Shown piece by piece: positions 1 to 6,252 of a stretch of 7,496 bases of DNA. Position 1 is the first letter of the stretch. The number at the start of each line of letters is the position of its first letter. The stretch lies in assembly GCA_934561485.1 (NCBI GenBank), contig CAKTGS010000095.1, forward strand, positions 1 through 7,496. Direction: 5' to 3'. The stretch comes from an uncultured Faecalibacterium sp. (GTDB lineage: Bacteria; Bacillota; Clostridia; Oscillospirales; Ruminococcaceae). The notes beneath the pieces were generated by a model that was not told the origin of the DNA, made no database searches, and worked only from the letters and a program-made list of their open reading frames with translations. Both the position numbers and the translations under genes were made by a program.

Positions 1-86
1 GTCAATGCGTTGAACTGTCCGAAATTCAAGCCGCATTTTTGTATATCCTGCACAGGTCTGCTTGAAATTCGTCCTGCCCGCGCCGA

Positions 87-115
87 TTGACAACCGCCCC
101 CCTGCACATTATACT
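87..115 (+). promoter_or_regulatory. Sigma-A-type promoter of the lipoprotein gene
   Basis: A perfect -35 box TTGACA (87-92) and a -10 box TATACT (110-115) are separated by exactly 17 bases. Transcription should start near 122, leaving a leader of about 65 bases before the ATG at 190. This is the best consensus promoter in the window. It implies constitutive housekeeping-type transcription of the lipoprotein gene as a single unit; no operator is obvious. Confidence 0.85.
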
Positions 116-189
116 AGAATCACAAGCAGTGCAGCCGTCTGCATCCGCTGCACTGCCCGATGCATCTGACACAAGGAGGTTCTTTCCTT

Positions 190-810
190 ATGAGATCCAA
201 ACGCATTCTCTCTGTCGTGCTGTGTGCCGCTCTGCTGTGCGGCCTGCTTACCGCCTGCCTGGGCGGCGACAGCAATGGCGGCAGTGCTTCCAGCGCGGCG
301 CCCGCTTCGGACAGTGCCAGCGCTTCCGCTTCTTCTTCCGAGGAGCTGCCCAGCTCCACCACCCAGGCCAACACCGGCAACCTGAACCCCGGCGCTTTTG
401 ACGAGAACTCCGTGTTCTCCATTACTGGCACGGCGGATGCCTTCCAGCCCTGCCTGGGCTGGGGCCCCGGCGTTTCCGGCTGCTCGCTCAAGTCCGTGAT
501 CGCGGCGGCTTCGCTGCTGCACTGGGCCGAGAGCACCCGCCTGGCATCCCGCACGCCGGACGCCATCCAGGACGCCTTCTATGACTGGTATGACAGTCTG
601 TCCGCTGCTGAACAGGAAGGCTTTGCCGAAGCCTGGACCATGATCGAGCCGGACGCCCTGAGCCTGCTGAGCGATGCTTCCGGCATGGCCGACCGCATCC
701 GGGACGCCGGCCTGGACCCGGACGATCTGCCCGGCTGCACCCTGAAAAACTGGCAGGCCCTGCAGATGGTGCTGGACGCCTGCGTACCCGCTTCCAACGG
801 CGAAGCCTGA
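190..810 (+). CDS. Secreted lipoprotein of unknown function
   Basis: This encodes a 206-residue protein. The start at 190 is chosen over the in-frame ATG at 160 because AAGGAGGT (173-180) lies 9 bases upstream of it, and because it puts a proper signal peptide at the N terminus. Residues 1-22 have basic residues (RSKR), a hydrophobic core, and a lipobox LTAC with Cys23 as the predicted lipidated residue after signal peptidase II cleavage. Residues 24-65 are a Gly/Ser/Ala-rich low-complexity tether typical of Gram-positive surface lipoproteins. The remaining ~140 residues form a small, probably helical domain with a distinctive WGPGVSGCSLKSV stretch (91-103) and cysteines at 88, 98, 183 and 198. 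I do not recognise a named family. It has its own promoter and terminator, so it is probably monocistronic. Being a lipoprotein is well supported; any role beyond that is unknown. Confidence 0.85.
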   Translation: MRSKRILSVVLCAALLCGLLTACLGGDSNGGSASSAAPASDSASASASSSEELPSSTTQANTGNLNPGAFDENSVFSITGTADAFQPCLGWGPGVSGCSLKSVIAAASLLHWAESTRLASRTPDAIQDAFYDWYDSLSAAEQEGFAEAWTMIEPDALSLLSDASGMADRIRDAGLDPDDLPGCTLKNWQALQMVLDACVPASNGEA

Positions 811-826
811 TCTGCCCCGAAATGGC

Positions 827-859
827 AAAGGCGCTGACCCAGACGGTCAGCGCCTTTTT
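827..859 (+). terminator. Intrinsic terminator of the lipoprotein gene
   Basis: A perfect 13-bp stem (AAAGGCGCTGACC at 827-839, GGTCAGCGCCTTT at 845-857) with a 5-base loop runs into a T tract. It starts 16 bases after the stop codon. The next gene converges from the right and ends at 884. Read leftward, the same stem has a weak U tail (CCTTTGCC), so it may also stop transcription of that gene. Confidence 0.9.
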
Positions 860-883
860 ATGTTACTTTATATTACAGGGAAC

Positions 884-2008
884 TTATACTTTTTTCAGCA
901 CATACTGACGGGTGCCCATGCCGATCTTTTCAGCCTGCTCCAGGGTGGCCTTCCACTCAATGTTGGGGTTGGAGTCCTTGAAGTGGTCGTGGTGGCAGTT
1001 CCAACCGGGCTTGGCCAGGTTGTTGCCCAGCTGGCTGTTGGGCAGCGGGGTGGCTGCCAGGCAGGCATCGGCACAGGCCTGATCCAGTGCCACCGGGTCA
1101 AAGGAAGCAAACATGCCAATGTCCGGCAGGATGGGAGCATCGTTCTCACCATGGCAGTCGCAGTTGGGGCTGATATCCTGCACCAGGCTGATGTGGAAGC
1201 AGGGGCGGTCTGCACACACAGCAGCGGCGTACTCGGCCATTTTGCGGTCCAGCATCTCGTTGGCGCTGTCGTACTGGGAGTAGATGGCGTCAAAGTTGCA
1301 GGCGCCGATGCAGCGGCCGCAGCCCTTGCACTTTTCCTGATCAATGACAGCCTTGTTGTTCTCGTTGTAGGAGATGGCATCCGAGCCGCACTCCTTGGCG
1401 CAGCGGTGGCAGCCGCGGCACAGGCTTTCCTGCACGGCAGGGTGGCCGGAAGCGTGCTGCTCCATTTTGCCCGCGCGGGAGCCGCAGCCCATGCCGATGT
1501 TCTTGATGGCACCGCCAAAGCCGGTGGACTCGTGGCCCTTGAAATGGGTCAGGCTGATGAAGATATCCGCGTCCATGATGGCGCGGCCGATCTTGGCGGT
1601 CTTGCAGTATTCGCCGTTCGGCACCGGCACTTCCACCTCATCGGTGCCGCGCAGGCCGTCTGCGATCAGCACCTGGCAGCCGGTGGTCATGGGCCAGAAG
1701 CCGTTGAGCTGGGCGCAGGTCAGGTGCTCCAGCGCATTTTTGCGGCTGCCCGGGTACAGGGTGTTGCAGTCGGTCAGAAACGGCAGGCCGCCCTGCTCCT
1801 TGCACAGGTCTGCCACCGCCTTGGCGTAGTTGGGGCGCAGATAGGCCAGGTTGCCCAGCTCGCCGAAATGCATTTTGATGGCCACAAACTTGCCGTCCAT
1901 GTCAATATTCTTGATGCCGGCTGCGATGCACAGGCGGCGCAGCTTTTCCGGCAGGCTGACCTCGATGGGACAGCGGAAATCCGTGTAGTAGACCTTGGAT
2001 GCTTCCAT
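884..2008 (-). CDS. DUF362 family protein with two 4Fe-4S motifs
   Basis: This encodes a 374-residue cytoplasmic iron-sulfur protein. The start at 2008 is preferred over the upstream ATG at 2059 because GGAGG (2021-2017) sits 8 bases before it and the extra 17 residues are not family-like. The DUF362 region covers residues 1-190 and 275-325, with recognisable blocks: HFGELGN (47-53), HFKGHESTGFGGAIKN (155-170), and the C-terminal DIGMFASFDPVALDQACAD (296-314). Two ferredoxin CxxCxxCxxxC motifs are inserted, C197/C200/C203/C207 and C227/C230/C233/C237, each expected to hold a 4Fe-4S cluster. Neither motif has the usual proline after the last cysteine, a variant I recall within this family. DUF362 proteins are common in anaerobes and their substrate is not established; a redox or electron-transfer role is inferred. 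It has its own promoter, so it is probably expressed separately from uppP. Confidence 0.92.
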   Translation of the reverse strand: MEASKVYYTDFRCPIEVSLPEKLRRLCIAAGIKNIDMDGKFVAIKMHFGELGNLAYLRPNYAKAVADLCKEQGGLPFLTDCNTLYPGSRKNALEHLTCAQLNGFWPMTTGCQVLIADGLRGTDEVEVPVPNGEYCKTAKIGRAIMDADIFISLTHFKGHESTGFGGAIKNIGMGCGSRAGKMEQHASGHPAVQESLCRGCHRCAKECGSDAISYNENNKAVIDQEKCKGCGRCIGACNFDAIYSQYDSANEMLDRKMAEYAAAVCADRPCFHISLVQDISPNCDCHGENDAPILPDIGMFASFDPVALDQACADACLAATPLPNSQLGNNLAKPGWNCHHDHFKDSNPNIEWKATLEQAEKIGMGTRQYVLKKV

Positions 2009-2075
2009 TGCAGTTTCCTCCGTTGTTCTGACAAAACCATGCGCGGCCCGCGGCCGCATACTCTCTTATGGGTTC

Positions 2076-2104
2076 AGTATAGCACATCGGCCCGGGCGGT
2101 GCAA
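2076..2104 (-). promoter_or_regulatory. Promoter of the DUF362 gene
   Basis: On the minus strand, TTGCAC (-35, 2104-2099) and TATACT (-10, 2081-2076) are 17 bases apart, with an extended -10 TG one base upstream of the -10. The predicted start is near 2069, giving a leader of about 60 bases before the ATG at 2008. The 13 bases ATGTGCTATACTG recur exactly in the TrkA-operon promoter. Confidence 0.8.
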
Positions 2105-2121
2105 TTCCGGCTTTGGCGCAC

Positions 2122-2153
2122 AAAAACGGCGTGCCCGGCCGGGCACGCCGTTT
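2122..2153 (-). terminator. Terminator downstream of uppP
   Basis: A perfect 30-base palindrome lies at 2124-2153 (arms AAACGGCGTGCCCGG and its complement). On the minus strand the right arm continues into a five-T tail ending at 2122. It begins about 20 bases past the uppP stop and lies just upstream of the DUF362 promoter, insulating the two minus-strand genes. A perfect palindrome has no unpaired loop, so the tip must open by a few bases in RNA. Confidence 0.85.
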
Positions 2154-2173
2154 GCAGCTGCAGTTTTCGATTT

Positions 2174-3004
2174 TTACACCAGTGCGGTGATGGCCGCTAC
2201 GGCCAGCACCAGGATGCCCAGCAGGATGCGATACACGCCAAAGAATTTGAAATTGTGGCGCTTGACGTAATCCATCAGGAAGCGGATGGCCCCCAGGCTC
2301 ACCGCAAAGGCTACCACGCAGCCCACCACCAGCACGGCAATTTCGGTGCCGGCCATCACCGAGCCGCCCAGCACAAACTTGACCACCTTGAGCAGCGAAG
2401 CACCCGCCATGACCGGAATGGCCAGGTAGAAGGTAAACTCTGCCACGCAGGCCCGGGACAGGCCCAGCAGCAGGCCGCCTACGATGGTGGCACCGGAGCG
2501 GGAGGTGCCCGGGATGATGGCCAGGCACTGCCACAGGCCAATGATCAGGGCATCGCGGTAGGTGATCTGATCCAGCCGCATCACGTGCGGGGCACTGCGG
2601 CGGTTCTCGATGACAAGGAAGAGCACACCATACAGGATGAGCATGGCGGCCACCGTGATGTAATTGTAGAAGTGGGCTTCCATCCAGTCGTCCAGCGGGC
2701 TGATGACCAGCACCGGCAGGGTGGCTGCCACCACCTTGAACCACAGGTTCCAGACGGCGGGCTTGGAAATGACCCGGCCCCGCCGCAGGCCAAAGGGCCA
2801 GAGCTTGTTCCAGAACAGCACCACCACGGCCAGAATGGCTCCCAGCTGAATGACCACGCGGAACATGGACATGAACTCTTCGCTGGCCTTGAAGCGGATG
2901 ATCTGCTCCAGAAGGATCATGTGGCCGGTGGAAGAAATGGGCAGCCACTCGGTAATGCCCTCCACAATGCCCATGAGAATTGCTTTGATGATCTCCCAGA
3001 ACGT
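2174..3004 (-). CDS. uppP: Undecaprenyl-diphosphate phosphatase UppP (BacA)
   Basis: UppP is a polytopic membrane enzyme that dephosphorylates undecaprenyl diphosphate to recycle the lipid carrier for peptidoglycan and other envelope polymers; family members confer bacitracin resistance when abundant. Both signature motifs are present: the glutamate-rich EGITEWLPISSTGH motif (residues 15-28 from the start used here) and PGTSRSG (165-171). The hydrophobic pattern fits seven to eight helices. The first ATG is at 2974, but family members normally carry about ten more residues there. The upstream in-frame codons encode FWEIIKAIL, matching the usual family N terminus. The only plausible initiator in frame is ACG at 3004, with AGGAGG (3018-3013) 8 bases before it; no ATG, GTG or TTG exists between the promoter and 2974. 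I therefore extend the gene to 3004 (276 residues, normal length). Function is near certain; the start codon is inferred. Confidence 0.93.
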   Translation of the reverse strand, partial: TFWEIIKAILMGIVEGITEWLPISSTGHMILLEQIIRFKASEEFMSMFRVVIQLGAILAVVVLFWNKLWPFGLRRGRVISKPAVWNLWFKVVAATLPVLVISPLDDWMEAHFYNYITVAAMLILYGVLFLVIENRRSAPHVMRLDQITYRDALIIGLWQCLAIIPGTSRSGATIVGGLLLGLSRACVAEFTFYLAIPVMAGASLLKVVKFVLGGSVMAGTEIAVLVVGCVVAFAVSLGAIRFLMDYVKRHNFKFFGVYRILLGILVLAVAAITALV

Positions 3005-3010
3005 AAAAAA

Positions 3011-3018
3011 TCCCTCCT
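3011..3018 (-). promoter_or_regulatory. Ribosome binding site deciding the uppP start
   Basis: AGGAGGGA on the minus strand is a near-perfect Shine-Dalgarno sequence. It is followed by six T residues and then ACG at 3004. It is about 38 bases from the first ATG at 2974, too far to serve it, and no Shine-Dalgarno sequence precedes that ATG. This site is the main evidence for non-ATG initiation. Confidence 0.75.
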
Positions 3019-3056
3019 GTTGCGCAACTGCGCGCTGTATTTCTGACTTCTTTTTC

Positions 3057-3065
3057 AGTATACCA
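3057..3065 (-). promoter_or_regulatory. Extended -10 promoter of uppP
   Basis: The minus strand reads TGGTATACT, an extended -10 element, with transcription expected to start near 3050, about 45 bases before the proposed ACG start. No good -35 box sits at 16-18 bases; a TTGCAT at 3096-3091 is too far away. The promoter is called on the extended -10 alone. Confidence 0.5.
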
Positions 3066-3112
3066 TACTATGAGCGCCCACGCACGCAGAATGCAAAAAT
3101 TTTACGGGCCAT

Positions 3113-3194
3113 GGAAATCAATTTTCCGAATGAAGGCTTCCCCCGGAAGGGGTGAAGGCTATCGCTTTGGGTCAAGCTGCAAAAATTGATTTCC
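3113..3194. repeat. Long inverted repeat between uppP and the TrkA operon
   Basis: GGAAATCAATTTT (3113-3125) and its exact complement AAAATTGATTTCC (3182-3194) flank 56 bases. The enclosed segment includes a smaller imperfect hairpin (CTTCCCC near 3137 with GGGGTGAAG near 3150). The repeat lies upstream of both divergent promoters, so it is suited to being paired operator sites or a folded element. Nothing else is recognised in the roughly 340 bases between the genes apart from the two promoters. Confidence 0.6.
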
Positions 3195-3235
3195 GTGTTT
3201 ACGGGCACAGCTGTATTTATCTGTCTGCAGAAATG

Positions 3236-3244
3236 TGCTATACT
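3236..3244 (+). promoter_or_regulatory. Extended -10 promoter of the TrkA/PH operon
   Basis: TGCTATACT is an extended -10 box, embedded in ATGTGCTATACTG that is identical to the DUF362 promoter. The -35 at 17 bases (TTTATC, 3216-3221) is weak. Transcription should start near 3251, giving a leader of about 95 bases before the first operon gene. Confidence 0.6.
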
Positions 3245-3344
3245 GGAAAGCAGACAAGACCCCCGCATCCGGGCGTGAATGCAGGCAAAAGCAAAACACC
3301 ATCCGTATTATCATGTCATCAATCTACAATGAGGTGAGCATTTC

Positions 3345-3758
3345 ATGAACATTCTTGTAATTGGCTGCGACCAGGTGGGTGCAGCCCTCATCCGCGATCT
3401 GGAGCGCATCGGGCACGATATCTCCCTGATCGAAAAAGACCCCGAGCAGCTCAAGCGGCTGGACGCCTTTGACGACTACACCTTTGGCGGCACCGCCCTG
3501 GTGGGCGACCCCACCGACCCGGACGTGCTGCGCCGCGGCGGCGTGGACAACTGCGATGCCGTGGCTGCCGTGAGCGAGGACGACACGCTGAACCTGATGG
3601 CGGCCCAGATCGCCAAGAACCTCTTCCGGCGCGAAAAGGTGATCTGCCGCGTGTCCGACCCGCACCTGCAGATTTTGTACCACAAGGCCTATGGGCTGGA
3701 AACCATCTGCCCCACCGTGCTCACCGAACAGGCCGTGTTCCGGGCATTGGCCAAATAA
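3345..3758 (+). CDS. Short TrkA-N (RCK-N) only protein
   Basis: This 137-residue Rossmann-fold protein is of the kind that gates potassium uptake systems (Trk/Ktr) or channels from the cytoplasm by binding NAD(H) or ATP. GAGGTGA (3331-3337) precedes the ATG. Residues 1-120 match the TrkA N-terminal domain: beta strand NILVIG, an acidic E30 at the end of the second strand, the GD pair at 54-55, and DAVAAVSEDDTLNLMAAQIAK (71-91). Two features are odd. There is no TrkA-C (ligand-binding) domain, and the dinucleotide loop reads GCDQVG (7-12), with Asp9 where the canonical GxGxxG has glycine. This suggests altered or lost nucleotide binding and a partner role with the full-length TrkA protein encoded 54 bases downstream. 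No pore subunit (TrkH/KtrB) is in the window. Confidence 0.88.
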   Translation: MNILVIGCDQVGAALIRDLERIGHDISLIEKDPEQLKRLDAFDDYTFGGTALVGDPTDPDVLRRGGVDNCDAVAAVSEDDTLNLMAAQIAKNLFRREKVICRVSDPHLQILYHKAYGLETICPTVLTEQAVFRALAK

Positions 3759-3763
3759 TGCAA

Positions 3764-3794
3764 GGAATTTCGGCCTTTTTTGAAATTCCGTTTT
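3764..3794 (+). terminator. Hairpin between the two TrkA-like genes (partial terminator?)
   Basis: GGAATTTC (3764-3771) pairs with GAAATTCC (3782-3789) around a 10-base loop and is followed by GTTTT. The stem is A/T-rich and the U tract short, so complete termination is doubtful. It could attenuate read-through or set the ratio of the short to the full-length TrkA protein. Confidence 0.4.
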
Positions 3795-3812
3795 GTAGAA
3801 TGAGGTAATGAT

Positions 3813-4478
3813 ATGAAAGTTTGTATTGCCGGCGGCGGCAAAGTGGGCATGTATCTGGCCCAGAGCCTGCTCACCCACCGCCACAAGGTGACCATCATTG
3901 AACCGCAGGAGGCCCTCTGCCGCACCCTGGCCGACACGCTGGACATTCCGGTGATCTGCGGCGACTCCGTAAGCTTTGACACCCTGCGCACCGCAGATGT
4001 GGCCAGCTGCGATGCTTTTGTGGCCGTGACCGGCTCGGACGAGGACAACCTGGTGGCCTGCCAGATCGCCAAGCGGGAGTTTGGCGTGGACCGCACGGTT
4101 GCCCGGGCCTCCAATCCCAAAAACCGGGAGCTGCTGCACACCCTGGGCGTGGACACCGTGGTGTGCGGCACCGACAACCTGAGCCACATTCTGGAACGGG
4201 AGATCGAGACCGACACCATCCGCCAGCTGCTCTCGCTGGGCGGCGGCACCGCCAGCCTGAACGAGATCCTGCTGCCGGAAAACTTCAAGTATGCCGGCAA
4301 GGCCATCATGGACATTCCCATTCCCGGGGACGCCATCCTGGTCAGCATCACCCGCGACACCGAGTTCATCATCCCCCACGGCAACACGGTGCTGCTGCCC
4401 TGGGACCGCATCCTCTGCCTGACCCAGGACGACACCCTGCATCTGCTGACGGATGCCTGGGGCCTGACCGACAAATGA
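3813..4478 (+). CDS. trkA: TrkA family potassium uptake regulator (TrkA-N plus TrkA-C)
   Basis: This 221-residue protein has the standard one-RCK length. Residues 1-118 form TrkA-N with an intact dinucleotide loop GGGKVG (7-12), acidic E30, the GD pair at 50-51, and DAFVAVTGSDEDNLVACQIAK (67-87). Residues about 140-217 form TrkA-C, including GKAIMDIPIPGDAILVSI and a final WDRILCL block; in related proteins this domain binds regulatory ligands such as cyclic di-AMP. The family assembles as a cytoplasmic ring on TrkH/KtrB-type pores and gates K+ (or Na+-coupled K+) uptake. GAGG (3802-3805) lies 7 bases before the ATG. The stop overlaps the next start as ATGA, so it is translationally coupled to the PH-domain genes. 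The pore subunit must lie elsewhere. Family assignment is firm; the ion and partner are inferred. Confidence 0.92.
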   Translation: MKVCIAGGGKVGMYLAQSLLTHRHKVTIIEPQEALCRTLADTLDIPVICGDSVSFDTLRTADVASCDAFVAVTGSDEDNLVACQIAKREFGVDRTVARASNPKNRELLHTLGVDTVVCGTDNLSHILEREIETDTIRQLLSLGGGTASLNEILLPENFKYAGKAIMDIPIPGDAILVSITRDTEFIIPHGNTVLLPWDRILCLTQDDTLHLLTDAWGLTDK

Positions 4479-4906
4479 CCGAACGGGAGCTGCTGCGCAC
4501 GGCCCTGATCATTCCGCCCCGGGCGCAGGCCGTGCTCTGCCTGTGGGCAGCTGTGCCCGGGCTGCTGTGCGCCCCCTTTGTGTTCTGGCAGAGCGTGCCT
4601 GCCGGGGTGGTGTTCTGCCTGCTGTGGGCCGCCCTGACCGCCGCCCTGCGGCTGCGCGCCTGCAGCTTTGCAGCGGCCCTTACCCCGCGGCACCTCACGG
4701 TGTATGCAGGCATTGCCTTTCCGGTGTTCCGGCAGGTGCCGCGCCGTGCTGTGACCGGCGTGCAGTTGCTGCGCACTCCGCTGCTGTGGCTGGCCGAGGC
4801 CAGTGTGCTGGTGGTGCGCACGCCCGGCACCCTGCTGGTGCTGCCCGGCGTGCCTGCCCCGCAGGCCGATGCTCTGGCCGCCCTGCTGGCGGAGGGCTGC
4901 GCATGA
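4475..4906 (+). CDS. Small membrane PH-domain protein, YdbS type
   Basis: This encodes 143 residues starting at the ATG that overlaps the trkA stop (ATGA, 4475-4478). The same frame runs open much further left through trkA, but that is antisense-of-frame noise. No clear Shine-Dalgarno sequence is seen, so translational coupling is likely. Two hydrophobic helices (about 18-37 and 41-59) are followed by a ~80-residue bacterial PH domain (bPH2/DUF304; about 60-140) with LTPRHLTVYAGIAFPVFRQVPRRAVTGVQLLRTPL-like signature positions 69-103. This is the topology of B. subtilis YdbS. It is paired directly with a YdbT-like gene, as in other Firmicutes. The molecular function of the pair is poorly defined; a membrane-associated complex is plausible. 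Family assignment rests on topology, pairing and the PH-like segment. Confidence 0.75.
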   Translation: MTERELLRTALIIPPRAQAVLCLWAAVPGLLCAPFVFWQSVPAGVVFCLLWAALTAALRLRACSFAAALTPRHLTVYAGIAFPVFRQVPRRAVTGVQLLRTPLLWLAEASVLVVRTPGTLLVLPGVPAPQADALAALLAEGCA

Positions 4907-6252
4907 CCGAAAAGCGTTTTCATCCCTTTGCCGCGCTGCACATTCTGCGCAAGACCATTCTGCTGTATCTGCTGCCGCTGGTGCAGGTGCTGTTTGCCCG
5001 CAACTGGGCCGCCCTGCAGGCGGCGCTGCGGCAGGATCTGGCCCTGTTTGCCCTGCTGTGCGCCGTAAGCTGGACCGTGCTGCGGGCCAGCCGCTGGCAG
5101 GTGGATGCCATCGGCAATGTGCGGGTGTGCTGGCGGCTGGGTGTCCGGCTGGACCGCACCCTGCGGGCAGACGCCCTGGCCGCGCTGACCATCGACCGCC
5201 CGCTGCTGTACCGCTTTGCCGATGCCAGCCGGGTGCGGCTGTACCCGGCCGGGCAGACCAGACCCCTGACCCTTTATCTGACCCAGCCGGATGCCGACTG
5301 GCTGGCCGACCGGCTTTTGCCGGTGCAGCAGCCGGTGGTGCACCGCCCCCGGGGCGGCGAAAAGCTGGCCTTTGCAGTGCTGGGGGCCAACGGCCTTTCC
5401 ACACTGGCACTGCTGGCACTGGCGCTGCGGCAGAGCCGCTCCTACGTGCCGGACGCCCAGACCCTTGCCTTTGCGCACCTGAGCCATCTGGCCGCACTGG
5501 CGGCGCGCTGGCTGCCCCTGGGCACGGCCTGGCTGCTGGTGCTGGGCGGCGTGCTGCTGTGCATCAGCCTGGCCCGCAGCGCGGCGCAGGCCGTGCACTA
5601 CACCGTGTGGCGCACCGACACCCAGCTGGGCAGCCGGGGCGGCCTGCTGACCCGGTACGAGGTGCGGCTGGCACGGGCACACCTGAACTACGCCGATGTG
5701 CGCCGCTCCCCCGCCACCTGGGCGCTGCATTACAGCCCGGTGTTTGTCACCGCAGGCTGCTGCACCCCGGAACTGCCGCTGTTTGTCTGGCGCGAAGGCA
5801 CCCCGCTGCTGCAGGAGCTTTTGCCCGGCATGGCGCTGCCGCCTGCCGCCCACGCGGATACCGCCCGCCGCAGCAAGATCTTTTTTCTGCCGTCCGGGCT
5901 GGCCTGCGGGCTGTTTTTGCTGCTGACGGTGCTTTCCTGCACCACACTGCCCGCCCTGACAGTGCCGCTGCTGCTGCTCACCGGCCTGGCCGCCGCCTTT
6001 GTGGGAGCTGCCTGGGTCGGCTACCGGACGGAAGGGGTCTGGCAGCAGAGCGGGCCGCTGGCTCTGCGCCGCCAGCACGGCTTCCACCTGCACTGCATCT
6101 GTGTGTTCCACCCGGATGCCTGCATCACGGTGCAGCAGTCGCCCTGGGCTGCTGCCGCCCGGCGCGCCAACCTGATCCTGACCTTTCCGGGCAGGCTGAA
6201 ACAGAAAGTGCGCAGCGTGCCCCTGGCAGACCTTGCATTTCTGGAACGATAG
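4903..6252 (+). CDS. Large multi-PH-domain membrane protein, YdbT type
   Basis: This encodes 449 residues; the start overlaps the preceding stop as ATGA (4903-4906), with GGAGG (4891-4895) 7 bases upstream inside the YdbS-like gene. Three repeats of a helix pair plus a PH-like module are visible: helices near 18-33 and 46-62 then a module to ~150; helices near 157-177 and 202-224 then a module to ~315; helices near 327-347 and 352-374 then a shorter module to the end. The second module carries the clearest YdbT-like signature, GSRGGLLTRYEVRLARAHL (243-261). It is slightly shorter than B. subtilis YdbT (I recall ~490 residues). The modules should face the cytoplasm. It forms an operon with the YdbS-like and TrkA genes. 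Substrate or ligand is unknown. Confidence 0.8.
   Translation: MTEKRFHPFAALHILRKTILLYLLPLVQVLFARNWAALQAALRQDLALFALLCAVSWTVLRASRWQVDAIGNVRVCWRLGVRLDRTLRADALAALTIDRPLLYRFADASRVRLYPAGQTRPLTLYLTQPDADWLADRLLPVQQPVVHRPRGGEKLAFAVLGANGLSTLALLALALRQSRSYVPDAQTLAFAHLSHLAALAARWLPLGTAWLLVLGGVLLCISLARSAAQAVHYTVWRTDTQLGSRGGLLTRYEVRLARAHLNYADVRRSPATWALHYSPVFVTAGCCTPELPLFVWREGTPLLQELLPGMALPPAAHADTARRSKIFFLPSGLACGLFLLLTVLSCTTLPALTVPLLLLTGLAAAFVGAAWVGYRTEGVWQQSGPLALRRQHGFHLHCICVFHPDACITVQQSPWAAAARRANLILTFPGRLKQKVRSVPLADLAFLER

Noticed and set aside
860..3046. 728-residue open frame on the plus strand
   Set aside because: It is antisense to both the DUF362 and uppP genes, crosses a terminator palindrome, has no ribosome site and has a His/Gln/Gly-rich composition typical of GC-rich shadow frames.
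3126..3200. Possible riboswitch (GGGGTGAA segment resembling part of the ydaO cyclic di-AMP riboswitch) ahead of a TrkA gene
   Set aside because: It lies upstream of the predicted transcription start, is far too short, and the other conserved blocks are missing.
3152..3337. Possible small plus-strand gene before the TrkA operon
   Set aside because: It begins at GTG within the inverted repeat, runs across the operon promoter, and its peptide has no recognisable features.
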